Shown piece by piece: positions 24,123 through 32,639 of a stretch of 64,000 nt of DNA. Positions within the stretch are counted from its first letter, which is position 1; each line of letters opens with the position of its first letter. Made by a program: the position numbers and the translations under genes. A model generated the notes under the pieces. It was not told where the DNA came from. It did no database searches and saw only the letters and a list, made by a program, of their open reading frames with translations. The stretch comes from Sporosarcina ureae. Its GTDB lineage: Bacteria; Bacillota; Bacilli; Bacillales_A; Planococcaceae. The stretch spans positions 2,248,001-2,312,000 of the forward strand of contig NZ_CP015207.1 in NCBI RefSeq assembly GCF_002101375.1, written 5' to 3'.

Positions 24123-24857
24123 TTATTTTTTGTGAGTATCTGAAAAAATGGTCATCGCTTCGCACATAAATTGTGCCAAACCTGTACCGAATTGATCGAT
24201 ATTTTTCGTGAAGCGTTCGTCTGCTGTATACATATGCCCTAACCCTTTGAACGCTTCCAAAGTGTAGTGATGACCAGTATGTGTATTCAAAAACTCATAC
24301 CATTCTGTAATGGCTGTTTGTGCTTCAGTGGATTCAGGTGGTGTGTTTTTGAGCTGTGCCAATTTCCGGTAGATGTCATTCATCTTTTCTCCGACGGCTG
24401 TATTTTTGAATGCGGTGTTTGATTGTTCGATCGCCTTTGCTCCCCATAATTTCCGCGCTTCTTCTTCATATGGGTTTTGACTGAAATTAAATCCTTTAAA
24501 CTTTTCTTCATTGGACATGTCGATCTCTCCTTTTAGATAGTGTGTAGTTTTATCGATGGTCGCAACCATTTGATCGATCCGGTCGCGTTTCTCAAGCAAT
24601 AGTTTTCGATGCAGCTGAAGAGCTTGCTGGCGGTCAAATGACGGATCGCTGAGAATTTCCTTTATTTCTTTCAGAGGAAAGTCCAGTTCTTTGAAAAAAA
24701 GTATTTGCTGCAACGTCTCGAGATTCTGTTCGGAGTAATAGCGATAACCCGCGTCTGTGGTTTCCTCGGGTGTCAGCAATCCGATTTCATCGTAGTGATG
24801 AAGTGTGCGCACGCTAATACCGACTAATTCCGCGACTTGCTTTACCTTCATTTTCAT
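24123..24857 (-). CDS. MerR family regulator with TipAS-like effector domain
   Basis: The 244-residue protein has a MerR winged helix-turn-helix ([24 protein letters not shown], residues 4-27), a dimer helix (about 75-110) and a C-terminal TipAS-like antibiotic-binding domain (about 120-244, with KFKGFNF and the [10 protein letters not shown] segment). Such regulators (TipA, Mta, SkgA) are switched on by drugs and twist their target promoter. The frame extends to 25130, but ATG 24857 follows AAGGAGGTG at 6-7 nt. Its own promoter has the 19-bp spacer of MerR targets, so it is probably autoactivated. Confidence 0.88.
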   Translation of the reverse strand: MKMKVKQVAELVGISVRTLHHYDEIGLLTPEETTDAGYRYYSEQNLETLQQILFFKELDFPLKEIKEILSDPSFDRQQALQLHRKLLLEKRDRIDQMVATIDKTTHYLKGEIDMSNEEKFKGFNFSQNPYEEEARKLWGAKAIEQSNTAFKNTAVGEKMNDIYRKLAQLKNTPPESTEAQTAITEWYEFLNTHTGHHYTLEAFKGLGHMYTADERFTKNIDQFGTGLAQFMCEAMTIFSDTHKK

Positions 24858-24879
24858 TATCAGCACCTCCTTATTATGT

Positions 24880-24910
24880 AGTATAAAGTGTAACGTAACG
24901 TGAGGGTCAA
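24880..24910 (-). promoter_or_regulatory. MerR-type promoter with 19-bp spacer (autoregulation)
   Basis: On the minus strand TTGACC (24905-24910) and TATACT (24880-24885) are separated by 19 bp holding CTCACGTTACGTTACACTT. The long spacer is the hallmark of promoters activated by MerR proteins. Confidence 0.7.
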
Positions 24911-25006
24911 TACATGTAGTAGAGTTTTTAAAAAGTAGTGCTGAGAAAATCATAGAGTAATCAGATAATTTATGGGATAATGAGGTAATGAAGAGGGGGT
25001 TTTGTA

Positions 25007-25516
25007 ATGGATCATCGATTTCCGATCGGAGAATTACACGTTCCTGAACAAGTGACGTTGGAAGATATTCGAAAGTGGTTACAAGAAATTGAAAGCTATA
25101 CAACTCGATTGAGGGGAACTGTAGATTCATTGAATGACGAAGAACTAACTAAAACGTATCGCGAAGGTGCGTGGACAGTTCGTCAATTGGTGCATCATAT
25201 TGCAGACTCGCAGTTGACTATGTATCAGCGATTAAAGCTTGCGTTAACAGACGACCATCCAACAGCACCTGCTTTCGATCAAGAGAAGTGGGCTGTACTC
25301 CCTGACACCGAGCTACCGGTGGAGCCTTCCATTAAGATGCTCGAAGGGATCAATGAGCGTATTGTCGCGTTAGGCAATAGTCTGACAGAAGAGCAACAGC
25401 AACGAACATTTATTCATCAAGTAAACGGAGAGATTACAGTAGCGAAAAAGATCGCGAAGTTGGCTTGGCATGAAGCGCATCATTTAGCACATATTGAGAT
25501 CGCTTTGGCGAAATAA
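25007..25516 (+). CDS. YfiT/BstA family bacillithiol transferase (DinB fold)
   Basis: The 169-residue DinB-fold protein has the metal triad of the YfiT/BstA group: His in LVHHIADSQ near residue 63 and [10 protein letters not shown] near 157. BstA-type enzymes conjugate bacillithiol to electrophiles such as antibiotics; YfiT was first described as a metal-dependent hydrolase. It lies divergent from the TipA-type regulator, which fits a detoxification role under its control, though that is inference. AGAGGGGG precedes the ATG. Confidence 0.85.
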   Translation: MDHRFPIGELHVPEQVTLEDIRKWLQEIESYTTRLRGTVDSLNDEELTKTYREGAWTVRQLVHHIADSQLTMYQRLKLALTDDHPTAPAFDQEKWAVLPDTELPVEPSIKMLEGINERIVALGNSLTEEQQQRTFIHQVNGEITVAKKIAKLAWHEAHHLAHIEIALAK

Positions 25517-25776
25517 TGGAAGATGTGGTGAACGGCTTATCGAACTTCGGTAAGTCTTTTTACATACGAGCAATGAACGAAAGTACAGTCGTCATTTTTA
25601 ATTGGCTCCACGCCAAGTCTATGGGTTTAGAATGTAGTCAACCTGATTTTTAAGAGGTTGCGATTATGATATAGTTAGGACTAGTTTTCAAGCAATAATC
25701 TTGCGTGCGTCTACAGCTGTAAGCAGATGAAAAGTCCACGCTGGATTATCCGAAGTGATTAAATGGAGGTTTACTG

Positions 25777-26103
25777 ATGGTGAAAGTTGTAGTGATATTT
25801 CTCCTAGCCGGCTTGGCCGAAATCGGTGGAGGGTATTTGATTTGGCAATGGCTGCGCGAAGGTAAATCTGCGATGTTTGGCTTATTCGGCGGCGTTGCAT
25901 TAATTGTATATGGCGTGGTGGTCACATTCCAGACATTCCCGTCTTTTGGCAGAGTGTATGCAGCGTATGGAGGAGTGTTCGTTTTTCTATCTGTATTATG
26001 GGGATGGGGAATTGATAAAAAAACCCCTGATTTGTACGATTTCATAGGGGCGGGTATTTGCCTGATTGGTGTGTCCGTCATATTGTTTGCACCGAGATCG
26101 TAA
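25777..26103 (+). CDS. YnfA family (UPF0060) membrane protein
   Basis: The 108-residue, four-helix protein has the YnfA signature: [21 protein letters not shown] (one break added by the limit: Glu and Gly-Gly-Gly in TM1), [12 protein letters not shown] and [17 protein letters not shown]. The family belongs to the drug/metabolite transporter group and has SMR-like topology; drug efflux has been proposed. ATGGAGGTTTACTG precedes the ATG. Confidence 0.9.
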   Translation: MVKVVVIFLLAGLAEIGGGYLIWQWLREGKSAMFGLFGGVALIVYGVVVTFQTFPSFGRVYAAYGGVFVFLSVLWGWGIDKKTPDLYDFIGAGICLIGVSVILFAPRS

Positions 26104-26143
26104 TCAAATGAAGGACAACATTTTATAAGGGGAGGACGAGAAT

Positions 26144-26563
26144 ATGACGCAAAATGAAATGTTTCATATCGGAAAGCAAGCACTGGAAGCCCAATCTTTC
26201 AGCAAACTGTTAGGTACTGAATTGATGGAGTTTAAACCAGGTGAAGTCGTTCTGGAAGTTCCCATCACGGAACATGTATTGCAGCAACATGGCTTTGTGC
26301 ACGGTGGGGTCATTGGTTATGCAGCTGATAATGCATTGACCTTTGTAGGCGGTTCCGTTCTGGGCCCTAACGTATTGACGGCAGAATACAAAATCAACTA
26401 TATACGGCCCGCTGTTGGTGAAAAGTTAATTGCCCGGGCGACAGTTATATCAGCAGGCAAGCGGCAAGCCGTATGCCGTTGTGATGTTTTTTCCGTCAAA
26501 GATGGAGAAGAGAAGATGTGTGCCGCAGCCCAAGGGACCATTATGACAGTGATAGCCGAATAA
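26144..26563 (+). CDS. PaaI-type hotdog thioesterase
   Basis: The 139-residue hotdog-fold protein carries the PaaI motif HGFVHGGVIGYAADNAL (residues 49-65), with His and Asp in the places of the acyl-CoA thioesterase active site. It probably hydrolyses aryl- or acyl-CoA in the cytoplasm as a tetramer. A strong terminator follows. The upstream ynfA gene is 40 bp away, so the two may share a transcript. Confidence 0.85.
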   Translation: MTQNEMFHIGKQALEAQSFSKLLGTELMEFKPGEVVLEVPITEHVLQQHGFVHGGVIGYAADNALTFVGGSVLGPNVLTAEYKINYIRPAVGEKLIARATVISAGKRQAVCRCDVFSVKDGEEKMCAAAQGTIMTVIAE

Positions 26564-26581
26564 TGAAATGTATAACCGAAG

Positions 26582-26617
26582 ACAAAACGCACCTAGTAGT
26601 TGGCAGGTGCGTTTTGT
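26582..26617. terminator. Bidirectional terminator
   Basis: ACAAAACGCACCT (26582-26594) and AGGTGCGTTTTGT (26605-26617) are a perfect 13-bp stem between convergent genes; it overlaps the last codons of the minus-strand ctaG gene. Confidence 0.85.
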
Positions 26618-27429
26618 GTCGTTTCACTCTTATACACATGAACGTCTGAAGTGGATGGAATGTTGGTCTGTTGACGTTTCGCCGAGTGATACCAGCTTCT
26701 AAACAATAGAATGATCAACACGAGATCCACCGCATCGCCTCCGTAATACATAAGCATAGCTCCTACACGCGCTTCTTCAACAGGTACACCGGCAGGCGGA
26801 TAGGCATATAGGAATTTTGATAGAATTCCGTGTCCCGCAAGAGCCACAATAAAAACTACAGTGCGGTATCGGTAACTATAGCGGTGAGATACAGGATCGA
26901 TGTATAAAAGAGAAATGGTAAATAAATATCCCGCAACGAACACGTGCACATGGATCAAGATATGCAGCCAAAGATGGTGGTGCATGGCCGCAAACAACCC
27001 CGTCGTATATAACAGCCACAGTCCGCCGATGTTCAGAATGGATGCAGTGACGGGATGTGTATAGAACCCCGCGAGTCGGCTTTTTAGCAAGTAGGTTACT
27101 TTACGTGCCTGCCGAACGGGTAGTGTCCGCAGCAATAACGTCATGGGAGCGGCGAGCGCCAACAGAAGGGGGCCGAGCATGCCGAGCAAGAGATGGCCCA
27201 ACATATGCCATGTGAAAGAATCATGTGACAGGTCGGCAAGCGGTCCGACGACAGCACTTGCTGAGGCTACTACACCCGCTACCCACAACACGATCCGTCT
27301 CCGTGGCCATTTTCGCAAACGTCTTTGTCGATTGGAATGAAAGACAGCGACTCCGTATAATAGGATGGCGAGAACCGCAGAAATCCCAAATAGCCAATCG
27401 GTTACACTGATATATGAATTATGTTGCAT
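26593..27429 (-). CDS. CtaG-type cytochrome c oxidase assembly protein
   Basis: The 278-residue membrane protein has about seven helices and the conserved His of the caa3-type CtaG/YppF family (DLSHDSFTWHMLGHLLLGMLGP near residues 66-88, HHHLWLHILIHVHVFVAGYLF near 150-170). The family helps assemble cytochrome c oxidase, probably in copper delivery. It starts inside the end of the upstream DUF2243 gene, so the two are translationally coupled, a pairing also known in other Bacillales. Confidence 0.85.
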   Translation of the reverse strand: MQHNSYISVTDWLFGISAVLAILLYGVAVFHSNRQRRLRKWPRRRIVLWVAGVVASASAVVGPLADLSHDSFTWHMLGHLLLGMLGPLLLALAAPMTLLLRTLPVRQARKVTYLLKSRLAGFYTHPVTASILNIGGLWLLYTTGLFAAMHHHLWLHILIHVHVFVAGYLFTISLLYIDPVSHRYSYRYRTVVFIVALAGHGILSKFLYAYPPAGVPVEEARVGAMLMYYGGDAVDLVLIILLFRSWYHSAKRQQTNIPSTSDVHVYKSETTQNAPANY

Positions 27430-27922
27430 GAAGCATCAACCTTTCCGCCGAGCGGGCATCCCGTTGCGCGGACTTGATGAGCAACAGACCGATCACAATC
27501 ATCAAAATCGCAGAACCGTTCCAAATGATATCATACGGAACGATGTCCACGTTATAACGAATCTGATGAATGCGCATGACCTTGTGTTGAATGGTCCCGT
27601 CATATAATTGGAACGCCCCGCCCCCGAGTAACTTGCCACCCCAGAACATCTTATGCCATAGCGCATTTCTTCTACGCAAATCCGCCACCAAATACAAACC
27701 GCCCACCGTCGCAAACCAGCTGAACGCATGAAACAAACCATCCGACACCAAGCCAACCGCCACGGTAGATTTATCATAAAACTTGTGCCAATGCAGCAGT
27801 TGATGGAACAGTGTCTCATCCAAAAACGCCACAAACCCAAGGCCGAATAGTATACCGGCCCATAGATTTCTTTTCTGATAACTTTTTCGGTTCGTCCAGT
27901 TTTTCACTTTTAACTCAGCCAT
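27419..27922 (-). CDS. DUF2243 membrane protein
   Basis: The 167-residue protein has four membrane helices and the DUF2243 marks FVAFLDETLFHQLLHWHKFYD near residue 33 and FQLYDGTIQHKVMRIHQIR near 105, both His-rich, which suggests metal or haem contact. Genes of this family commonly pair with CtaG-type genes, as here (overlap of 11 bp). AAGGGAGCGGG precedes the ATG. Its upstream side faces the 21-bp array. Confidence 0.85.
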   Translation of the reverse strand: MAELKVKNWTNRKSYQKRNLWAGILFGLGFVAFLDETLFHQLLHWHKFYDKSTVAVGLVSDGLFHAFSWFATVGGLYLVADLRRRNALWHKMFWGGKLLGGGAFQLYDGTIQHKVMRIHQIRYNVDIVPYDIIWNGSAILMIVIGLLLIKSAQRDARSAERLMLHAT

Positions 27923-28021
27923 ATTTCACCCGCTCCCTTCCTTATGTATGTAGTGTTCCCTGAGGGTGCAACATTTAAAACCTGTTGTGTGGATGTTAGA
28001 CGGGGGATGAACTGGGGGCTT

Positions 28022-29106
28022 ATAGAGCGGGTAGACGTCCTCATAGAGCGCTTTTCGAAGAAGTATGATCGGACTTAGGTTGCCTATGAGCGGAAACGTG
28101 TCCTGATAGAGCGGGTAGACAGACTCATAGAGCGCTCTCCGCAGAAGTATGCTCGGATGCCGGTTGACTATGAGCGGAAATGTGTCCCGATAGAGCGGAT
28201 AGACAGACTGATAGAGCGCTCTCCGCAGAAGTATGCTCGGATGCCGGTTGACTATGAGCGGAAATGTGTCCCGATAGAGCGGATGAACGGCCTCATAGAG
28301 CGCTTCCCGCAGCAGTATGATCGGATACTCGTTGACTATGAGCGGAAATGTGTCCCGATAGAGCGGCTGAACGTCCTCATAGAGCGCTTCCCGCAGAAGT
28401 ATGCTCGGATGCCCGTTGTCTATGAGCGGAAACGTATTCCGATAGAGCGGATAGACGTCCTCATAGAGCGCTTTCCACAGAAGTACTATCGGATCTCCGT
28501 TGACTATGAGCCAAAACGTGTCCCGATAGAGCGGGTAGACAGCCTCATAGAGCGTTCTCCTCAGAAGTATGATCGGATGCCCGTTGACTATGAGCGGAAA
28601 TGTGTTCCGATAGGGCGGCTGGCCAGCCTCATAGAGCGTTCTCCGCAGAAGTATGATCGGACTTAGGTTGCCTATGAGCGGAAACGTGTCCTGATAGAGC
28701 GGGTAGACAGACTCATAGAGCGCTCTCCGCAGAAGTATGATCGGATGCCGGTTGCCTATGATCGGAAACGCGCCCCGATAGAGCGGATAAACAGACTCAT
28801 AGAGCGTTCTCCGCAGAAGTATGATCGGATGCCCGTTGACTATGAGCGGAAACGTATTCTGATAGAGCGGATAGACGTCCTCATAGAGCGCTTCCCGCAG
28901 AAGTATGCTCGGCTTCTCCGGTTGCCCATGAGCGGAAACGCGTGCTGATAGAGCGGATGAACGTCCTCATAGAGCGCACTCCACTGAAGTATGATCGGCT
29001 TCCCGTTGCCCATGAGCGGAAACACATCCCGATAGAGCGGCTGAACGGTCTCATAGAGCGCTATCCACTAAAGTATGATCGGATCCACATCCATCATAGC
29101 CAGCGG
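28022..29106. repeat. 21-bp phased word array A (about 50 words)
   Basis: Nine-base words ATAGAGCGG, ATAGAGCGC, TATGATCGG and TATGAGCGG recur every 21 bp with 12-bp variable spacers (checked starts 28022, 28043, 28064, 28085). Four words form an 84-bp higher-order unit repeated about 13 times. One interval near 28930 is 23 bp. The array fills the region between the divergent DUF2243 and glycerate kinase genes. Long open frames arise only because 21 is divisible by three; they have no ribosome sites and carry internal stops. Confidence 0.9.
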
Positions 29107-29201
29107 AAAGTCTATAGTATAAAAATATAGTAGCTATCCAATAATTTATGGTAACTTTTCTTGCATAATCTGCTAGAATACGAATAAAGGGAGTGTGAGC
29201 T

Positions 29202-30320
29202 GTGAAAATTGTCATTGCCCCTGATGCATTTAAGGGCAGCTTACAGGCAGATCAAGCGGCCAACGCTATGTATAGTGGCGTGAAGAAAGTATATCCGCAT
29301 GCAGAAGTAGTCCGTTTACCCGTCGCGGATGGTGGCGAGGGAACGCTTGCTGTCCTTGTCGCGTCAACTGGCGGGACGTTGCGAACCGTATCTGTGCAAG
29401 ATCCGCTTGGTCGCACAATAGATGCATGCTTTGGTATGCTTGGTGACGGTGAGACAGCGGTCATTGAAATGGCACAGGCGTCCGGTTTGCTGTTGCTTGA
29501 GGAGCATGAACTCGATCCAATGAAAGCGTCAACATTTGGCACGGGGCAGTTAATTCGTCATGCGCTGGATATGGGTTACAGGAAAATGATCATTGGACTT
29601 GGCGGGAGTGCGACGAATGATGGGGGAGCGGGTTTGCTTGAAGCGCTAGGCGTTCGTTTCCTCTCTGATGGACAGCTATTGCGGATGAATGGGGCTACGC
29701 TTCCGTTAATCAATGAAATCGATACCTCGCAACTGGATAAACGTTTGCTGGAGACGGACATTCGCATTGCATCTGATGTGGACAATCCGTTTGTCGGTGA
29801 GCAAGGCGCGTCGTTTGTTTTCGGTCCGCAAAAAGGAGCGGATGCAGAGATGATCCTGCGTCTGGATGAAGGGTTACGACATTTGGCGGACGAAACGGAA
29901 AAGCAAATGGGCGTGCGATTGCATGCGTTACGCGGTGCAGGAGCGGCTGGGGGAAGTGCGGGTGCATTAATTGCCTATTGTGGAGCGCGTCTTGAAAGTG
30001 GAATTGATGTCATGCTCGAAGCGATGGATTTCGAAAAGCATCTCTCTTCAGCAGATTTCATTGTAACAGGGGAAGGTAAGACGGATCGGCAGACGCTTGC
30101 AGGCAAGGCATTAATGGGGATTGCAAAGCTTGCGAGGGTAGAGGATGTTCCGGTTATTGTCATTTCAGGAGCGATTGAAGAAGCAGCGCGTCAAGAGCTT
30201 CTTGTGTGGTTCACCGAATTGCATTCATTGGATGATGGAAAGAAGTCGTTGGCCGAATTGATGGCAAATGCGGCAGAGTTATTGGAAAACAAAACGTCGA
30301 TAGTCATGCAAAGTAGATAG
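29202..30320 (+). CDS. Glycerate kinase (GlxK/GarK family)
   Basis: The 372-residue glycerate kinase phosphorylates D-glycerate with ATP, feeding it into lower glycolysis. Signature points: IAPDAFKGSLQA at the start, VADGGEGT near residue 43, GLGGSATNDGGAG near 130 and VTGEGKTDRQT near 288. GTG start behind GGGAGTGTGAG. The 2-hydroxyacid (glycerate-type) dehydrogenase at 56.3 kb could in principle supply substrate, but they are not linked in an operon. Confidence 0.92.
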   Translation: MKIVIAPDAFKGSLQADQAANAMYSGVKKVYPHAEVVRLPVADGGEGTLAVLVASTGGTLRTVSVQDPLGRTIDACFGMLGDGETAVIEMAQASGLLLLEEHELDPMKASTFGTGQLIRHALDMGYRKMIIGLGGSATNDGGAGLLEALGVRFLSDGQLLRMNGATLPLINEIDTSQLDKRLLETDIRIASDVDNPFVGEQGASFVFGPQKGADAEMILRLDEGLRHLADETEKQMGVRLHALRGAGAAGGSAGALIAYCGARLESGIDVMLEAMDFEKHLSSADFIVTGEGKTDRQTLAGKALMGIAKLARVEDVPVIVISGAIEEAARQELLVWFTELHSLDDGKKSLAELMANAAELLENKTSIVMQSR

Positions 30321-30395
30321 TAGAAAATAGTTTTTTATTATGCGATGCATAGCAAGTAGGCGGGTAGGGTATAGAATACACGAGGAGGTGGTCAG

Positions 30396-31817
30396 ATGTT
30401 TCAAGATGCAATCAACTGGCTTGTAGGGCCGGCGAATAATTTCATTTGGACATATGTTTTAATTGGACTTTTATTGGCAACAGGTTTATATTTCTCAATT
30501 CGCACGAAATTTGTACAAGTACGCTTATTTGGTGAGATGTTCCGTCTGATTGTTGAGAAGAAGGATAGCAACGACGGGGTATCGCCATTCCAAGCATTTA
30601 CAATTAGTGCCGCGTCACGTGTAGGGACAGGTAACGTAGCAGGGGTAGCCCTTGCGATCGGAATCGGTGGGCCCGGCGCGGTATTCTGGATGTGGGTTAT
30701 CGCTATAATCGGTATGGCGACTGCATTCATTGAAAGTACATTGGCGCAAGTGTATAAAGTGAAAGACGGCGATACTTTCCGCGGAGGGCCGGCGTATTAT
30801 ATGCAAAAAGCGTTAGGCTGGCGGAAACTTGGTATTGTCTTTGCGATTTTACTGACGATGTGTTTCGGATTCATCTTTAACGCAGTGCAATCGAACACAA
30901 TCAGTCAATCGTTCACAGACGTATTCGGCATTCCACATTGGGCTGTAGGAGTTGGACTCATTGCTCTGACGGCAGTAATTGTCTTTGGTGGTGTGCAGCG
31001 TATTGTTAAAGTAACGCAGACTATCGTACCTATAATGGCAACATTTTATATTATCGTAGCATTGTATATTGTGATATTGAACATTACAGAAGTTCCAGCG
31101 ATGATCGCATTAATCTTCGAGCACGCATTCGGTATTAAAGAAATCATGGGCGGCGGAATCGGTATGGCTATGATGCAAGGTGTACGCCGAGGTCTGTTCT
31201 CCAATGAAGCAGGTATGGGTAGTGTGCCAAACGCAGCAGCTACAGCGAACGTATCGCACCCAGCAAAACAAGGACTCGTACAATCATTAGGCGTATTTTT
31301 CGATACCATCATCATCTGTTCAGCAACTGCCTTCATTATCTTACTTGGCGGCTTGTACCAATCAGGCGAAACAAACGGTATCTTATTGACGCAAGCATCC
31401 ATGGAAGTACACGTAGGCGCATGGGCACCATACTTCATCGCCGTAGCGATCATGTTCTTCGCCTTCAGTTCCATCATCGGTAACTACTACTATGGCGAAA
31501 CGAACATCGAATTTATCAACGCTAACGTCTTGTGGAAACGAATCTACCAAGTTCTCGTACTCGCTATGGTCTACTTCGGAGCCGTTGCAAAAGTACAAGT
31601 CGTCTGGGACATGGCCGACTTATTCATGGGACTAATGGCCATCATTAACTTAGTCGTTATACTACTCCTGGGCAAAATTGCCTTCAAAGTACTCGACGAC
31701 TTCACCAAACAACGAAAGGCGGGCAGGAACCCCGTCTTCAAAGCAGCTAGCATCCCTGATTTAAAAGGCGCAGAGTGTTGGGAAGAAACAGCTGAAAGAG
31801 CAGAAGATCGTTTGTGA
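30396..31817 (+). CDS. Alanine/glycine:cation symporter (AGCS, AlsT-like)
   Basis: The 473-residue sodium/proton amino-acid symporter has about eleven helices. Family marks: TISAASRVGTGNVAGVALAI near residue 69, FRGGPAYYMQKALG near 129 and the GLFSNEAGMGSVPNAAATA signature near 265, which contacts the amino acid. The family imports alanine, glycine or glutamine. ACGAGGAGGTGG precedes the ATG. It follows glycerate kinase by 75 bp and may share its transcript. Confidence 0.92.
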   Translation: MFQDAINWLVGPANNFIWTYVLIGLLLATGLYFSIRTKFVQVRLFGEMFRLIVEKKDSNDGVSPFQAFTISAASRVGTGNVAGVALAIGIGGPGAVFWMWVIAIIGMATAFIESTLAQVYKVKDGDTFRGGPAYYMQKALGWRKLGIVFAILLTMCFGFIFNAVQSNTISQSFTDVFGIPHWAVGVGLIALTAVIVFGGVQRIVKVTQTIVPIMATFYIIVALYIVILNITEVPAMIALIFEHAFGIKEIMGGGIGMAMMQGVRRGLFSNEAGMGSVPNAAATANVSHPAKQGLVQSLGVFFDTIIICSATAFIILLGGLYQSGETNGILLTQASMEVHVGAWAPYFIAVAIMFFAFSSIIGNYYYGETNIEFINANVLWKRIYQVLVLAMVYFGAVAKVQVVWDMADLFMGLMAIINLVVILLLGKIAFKVLDDFTKQRKAGRNPVFKAASIPDLKGAECWEETAERAEDRL

Positions 31818-31920
31818 TATTGATAGATAATATTGGGCTTTTTATATTTTGATCTTAAGACTTTGAATTGGAACTAATAAATACAGTGAATTTTCTAGGT
31901 GGTCTACGTTAGAAAGTAGG

Positions 31921-32093
31921 ATTGTAGCGGAAGCAGGGGGCGACTCCGGGAGGATCAGCGTGAGTCTGAGACCCTGGCCAGGTGCCTTAATTTCTGCAAA
32001 GTACACAGAAATACGGCAAAGCGAACCCTTCGCTGTTCGCTTGGCTCAGGCCACGCCCTTCGGAAAGCGTCCCCCTGCTGTAGCGGAAATCCC
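31921..32093. repeat. Long-hairpin dispersed repeat, copy 2
   Basis: Outer stem AGCAGGGGG (31932-31940) with CCCCCTGCT (32071-32079), then GTAGCGGAA on both sides in direct orientation. The internal box GGCGACTC-GGGAGGATCAGCG matches the copy at 17.5 kb. Inner arms TGAGTCTGAG and GGCTCAGGCCAC can also pair. Confidence 0.75.
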
Positions 32094-32186
32094 TTCTCCT
32101 CACTAATTTCACTATCTAATTAAAACGTTCACACAAACAATTTAGTCAAGAAGTAAAAAGTTTGATATACTATAAAATACTGAATA

Positions 32187-32245
32187 ACAAAAGTCGAATC
32201 GTAGTTCAGAAGAAGGATTCTGAACATCGGTTCGATTTTTGTTTT
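32187..32245 (+). ncRNA. Candidate short hairpin RNA or terminator upstream of the nrd leader
   Basis: A TATACT box at 32166-32171 is followed by a long nested hairpin: GTTCAGAA (32204-32211) with TTCTGAAC (32218-32225), TCGAATCG (32194-32201) with CGGTTCGA (32228-32235), ending in TTTTTGTTTT. It may be a terminator of upstream transcription or a small RNA of about 65 nt. Confidence 0.4.
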
Positions 32246-32251
32246 GCATGT

Positions 32252-32280
32252 TTGAACACAACATGTTAGGGTTATATATG
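32252..32280 (+). promoter_or_regulatory. Candidate promoter of the nrd operon
   Basis: TTGAAC (32252-32257), 17-bp spacer, TATATG (32275-32280). The NrdR boxes overlap the -35 box and the start site, as expected for repression. Confidence 0.45.
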
Positions 32281-32303
32281 AATCAATACACTATATATAG
32301 TGT
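32256..32303 (+). promoter_or_regulatory. Tandem NrdR boxes
   Basis: ACACTATATATAGTGT at 32288-32303 is a perfect 16-bp palindrome and fits the NrdR consensus (acaCwAtATaTwGtgt). A weaker box, ACACAACATGTTAGGG, lies at 32256-32271; the gap is 16 bp, typical for paired NrdR boxes. NrdR with dATP would repress the operon. Confidence 0.8.
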
Positions 32304-32324
32304 GTAACAGCAATTAGATGAATT

Positions 32325-32515
32325 GGTACCCACCACGTTTAAAAGGGAATCCGCCACGAACGGAGCTGCCCCCGCAACTGAGGGCACGGACGACTATCTT
32401 GTAAAACCACTGCTTCGGCGGGAAGGAAAGATGGAAGAGCGATGTGCCAGCCAGTAGACCTGCCAGTCATCTCAGCAAAACATTCTTCGGGGTTGGAGAG
32501 TGAAAGCACAAAGCA
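32325..32515 (+). ncRNA. Cobalamin (adenosylcobalamin) riboswitch
   Basis: Seen in order: GGTACC, AAAAGGGAA, GCCCCCGCAACTG and the B12 box GCCAGTAGACCTGCC (about 32450-32464). The leader ends with a terminator hairpin 44 bp before nrdE. With cobalamin bound it should stop transcription of the B12-independent reductase, a logic known for nrd and metE in other bacteria. A B12-dependent class II enzyme elsewhere in the genome would be expected. Confidence 0.9.
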
Positions 32516-32568
32516 GTCTTTTTCAGTCTGCCTAAAACTTTCCGCTATCTACTAAGCGTCAATTGACG

Positions 32569-32596
32569 ACTCCCGATTTTATTGGGAGTTTTTTTA
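32569..32596 (+). terminator. Expression-platform terminator of the riboswitch
   Basis: ACTCCC (32569-32574) pairs with GGGAGT (32584-32589) followed by seven T. Confidence 0.75.
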
Positions 32597-32639
32597 TTTA
32601 GTATATAACCGAACTAATTAACTAAAGGGAGCGGATATA

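Noticed and set aside
24858-25130. N-terminal extension of the MerR regulator
   Set aside because: The extension is not MerR-like, covers the regulator's own promoter and overlaps the divergent gene; a perfect ribosome site precedes ATG 24857.
28157-28948. Long open frames in array A encoding seven-residue repeats (Ile-Glu-Arg, Tyr-Glu-Arg)
   Set aside because: The heptads follow automatically from a 21-bp period. There is no ribosome site, stops interrupt the array, and the arrays at 36 and 62 kb run in the opposite orientation.
28022-29106. CRISPR array
   Set aside because: The conserved part is only about 9 bp, spacers are 12 bp and themselves recur, and no cas genes are near.
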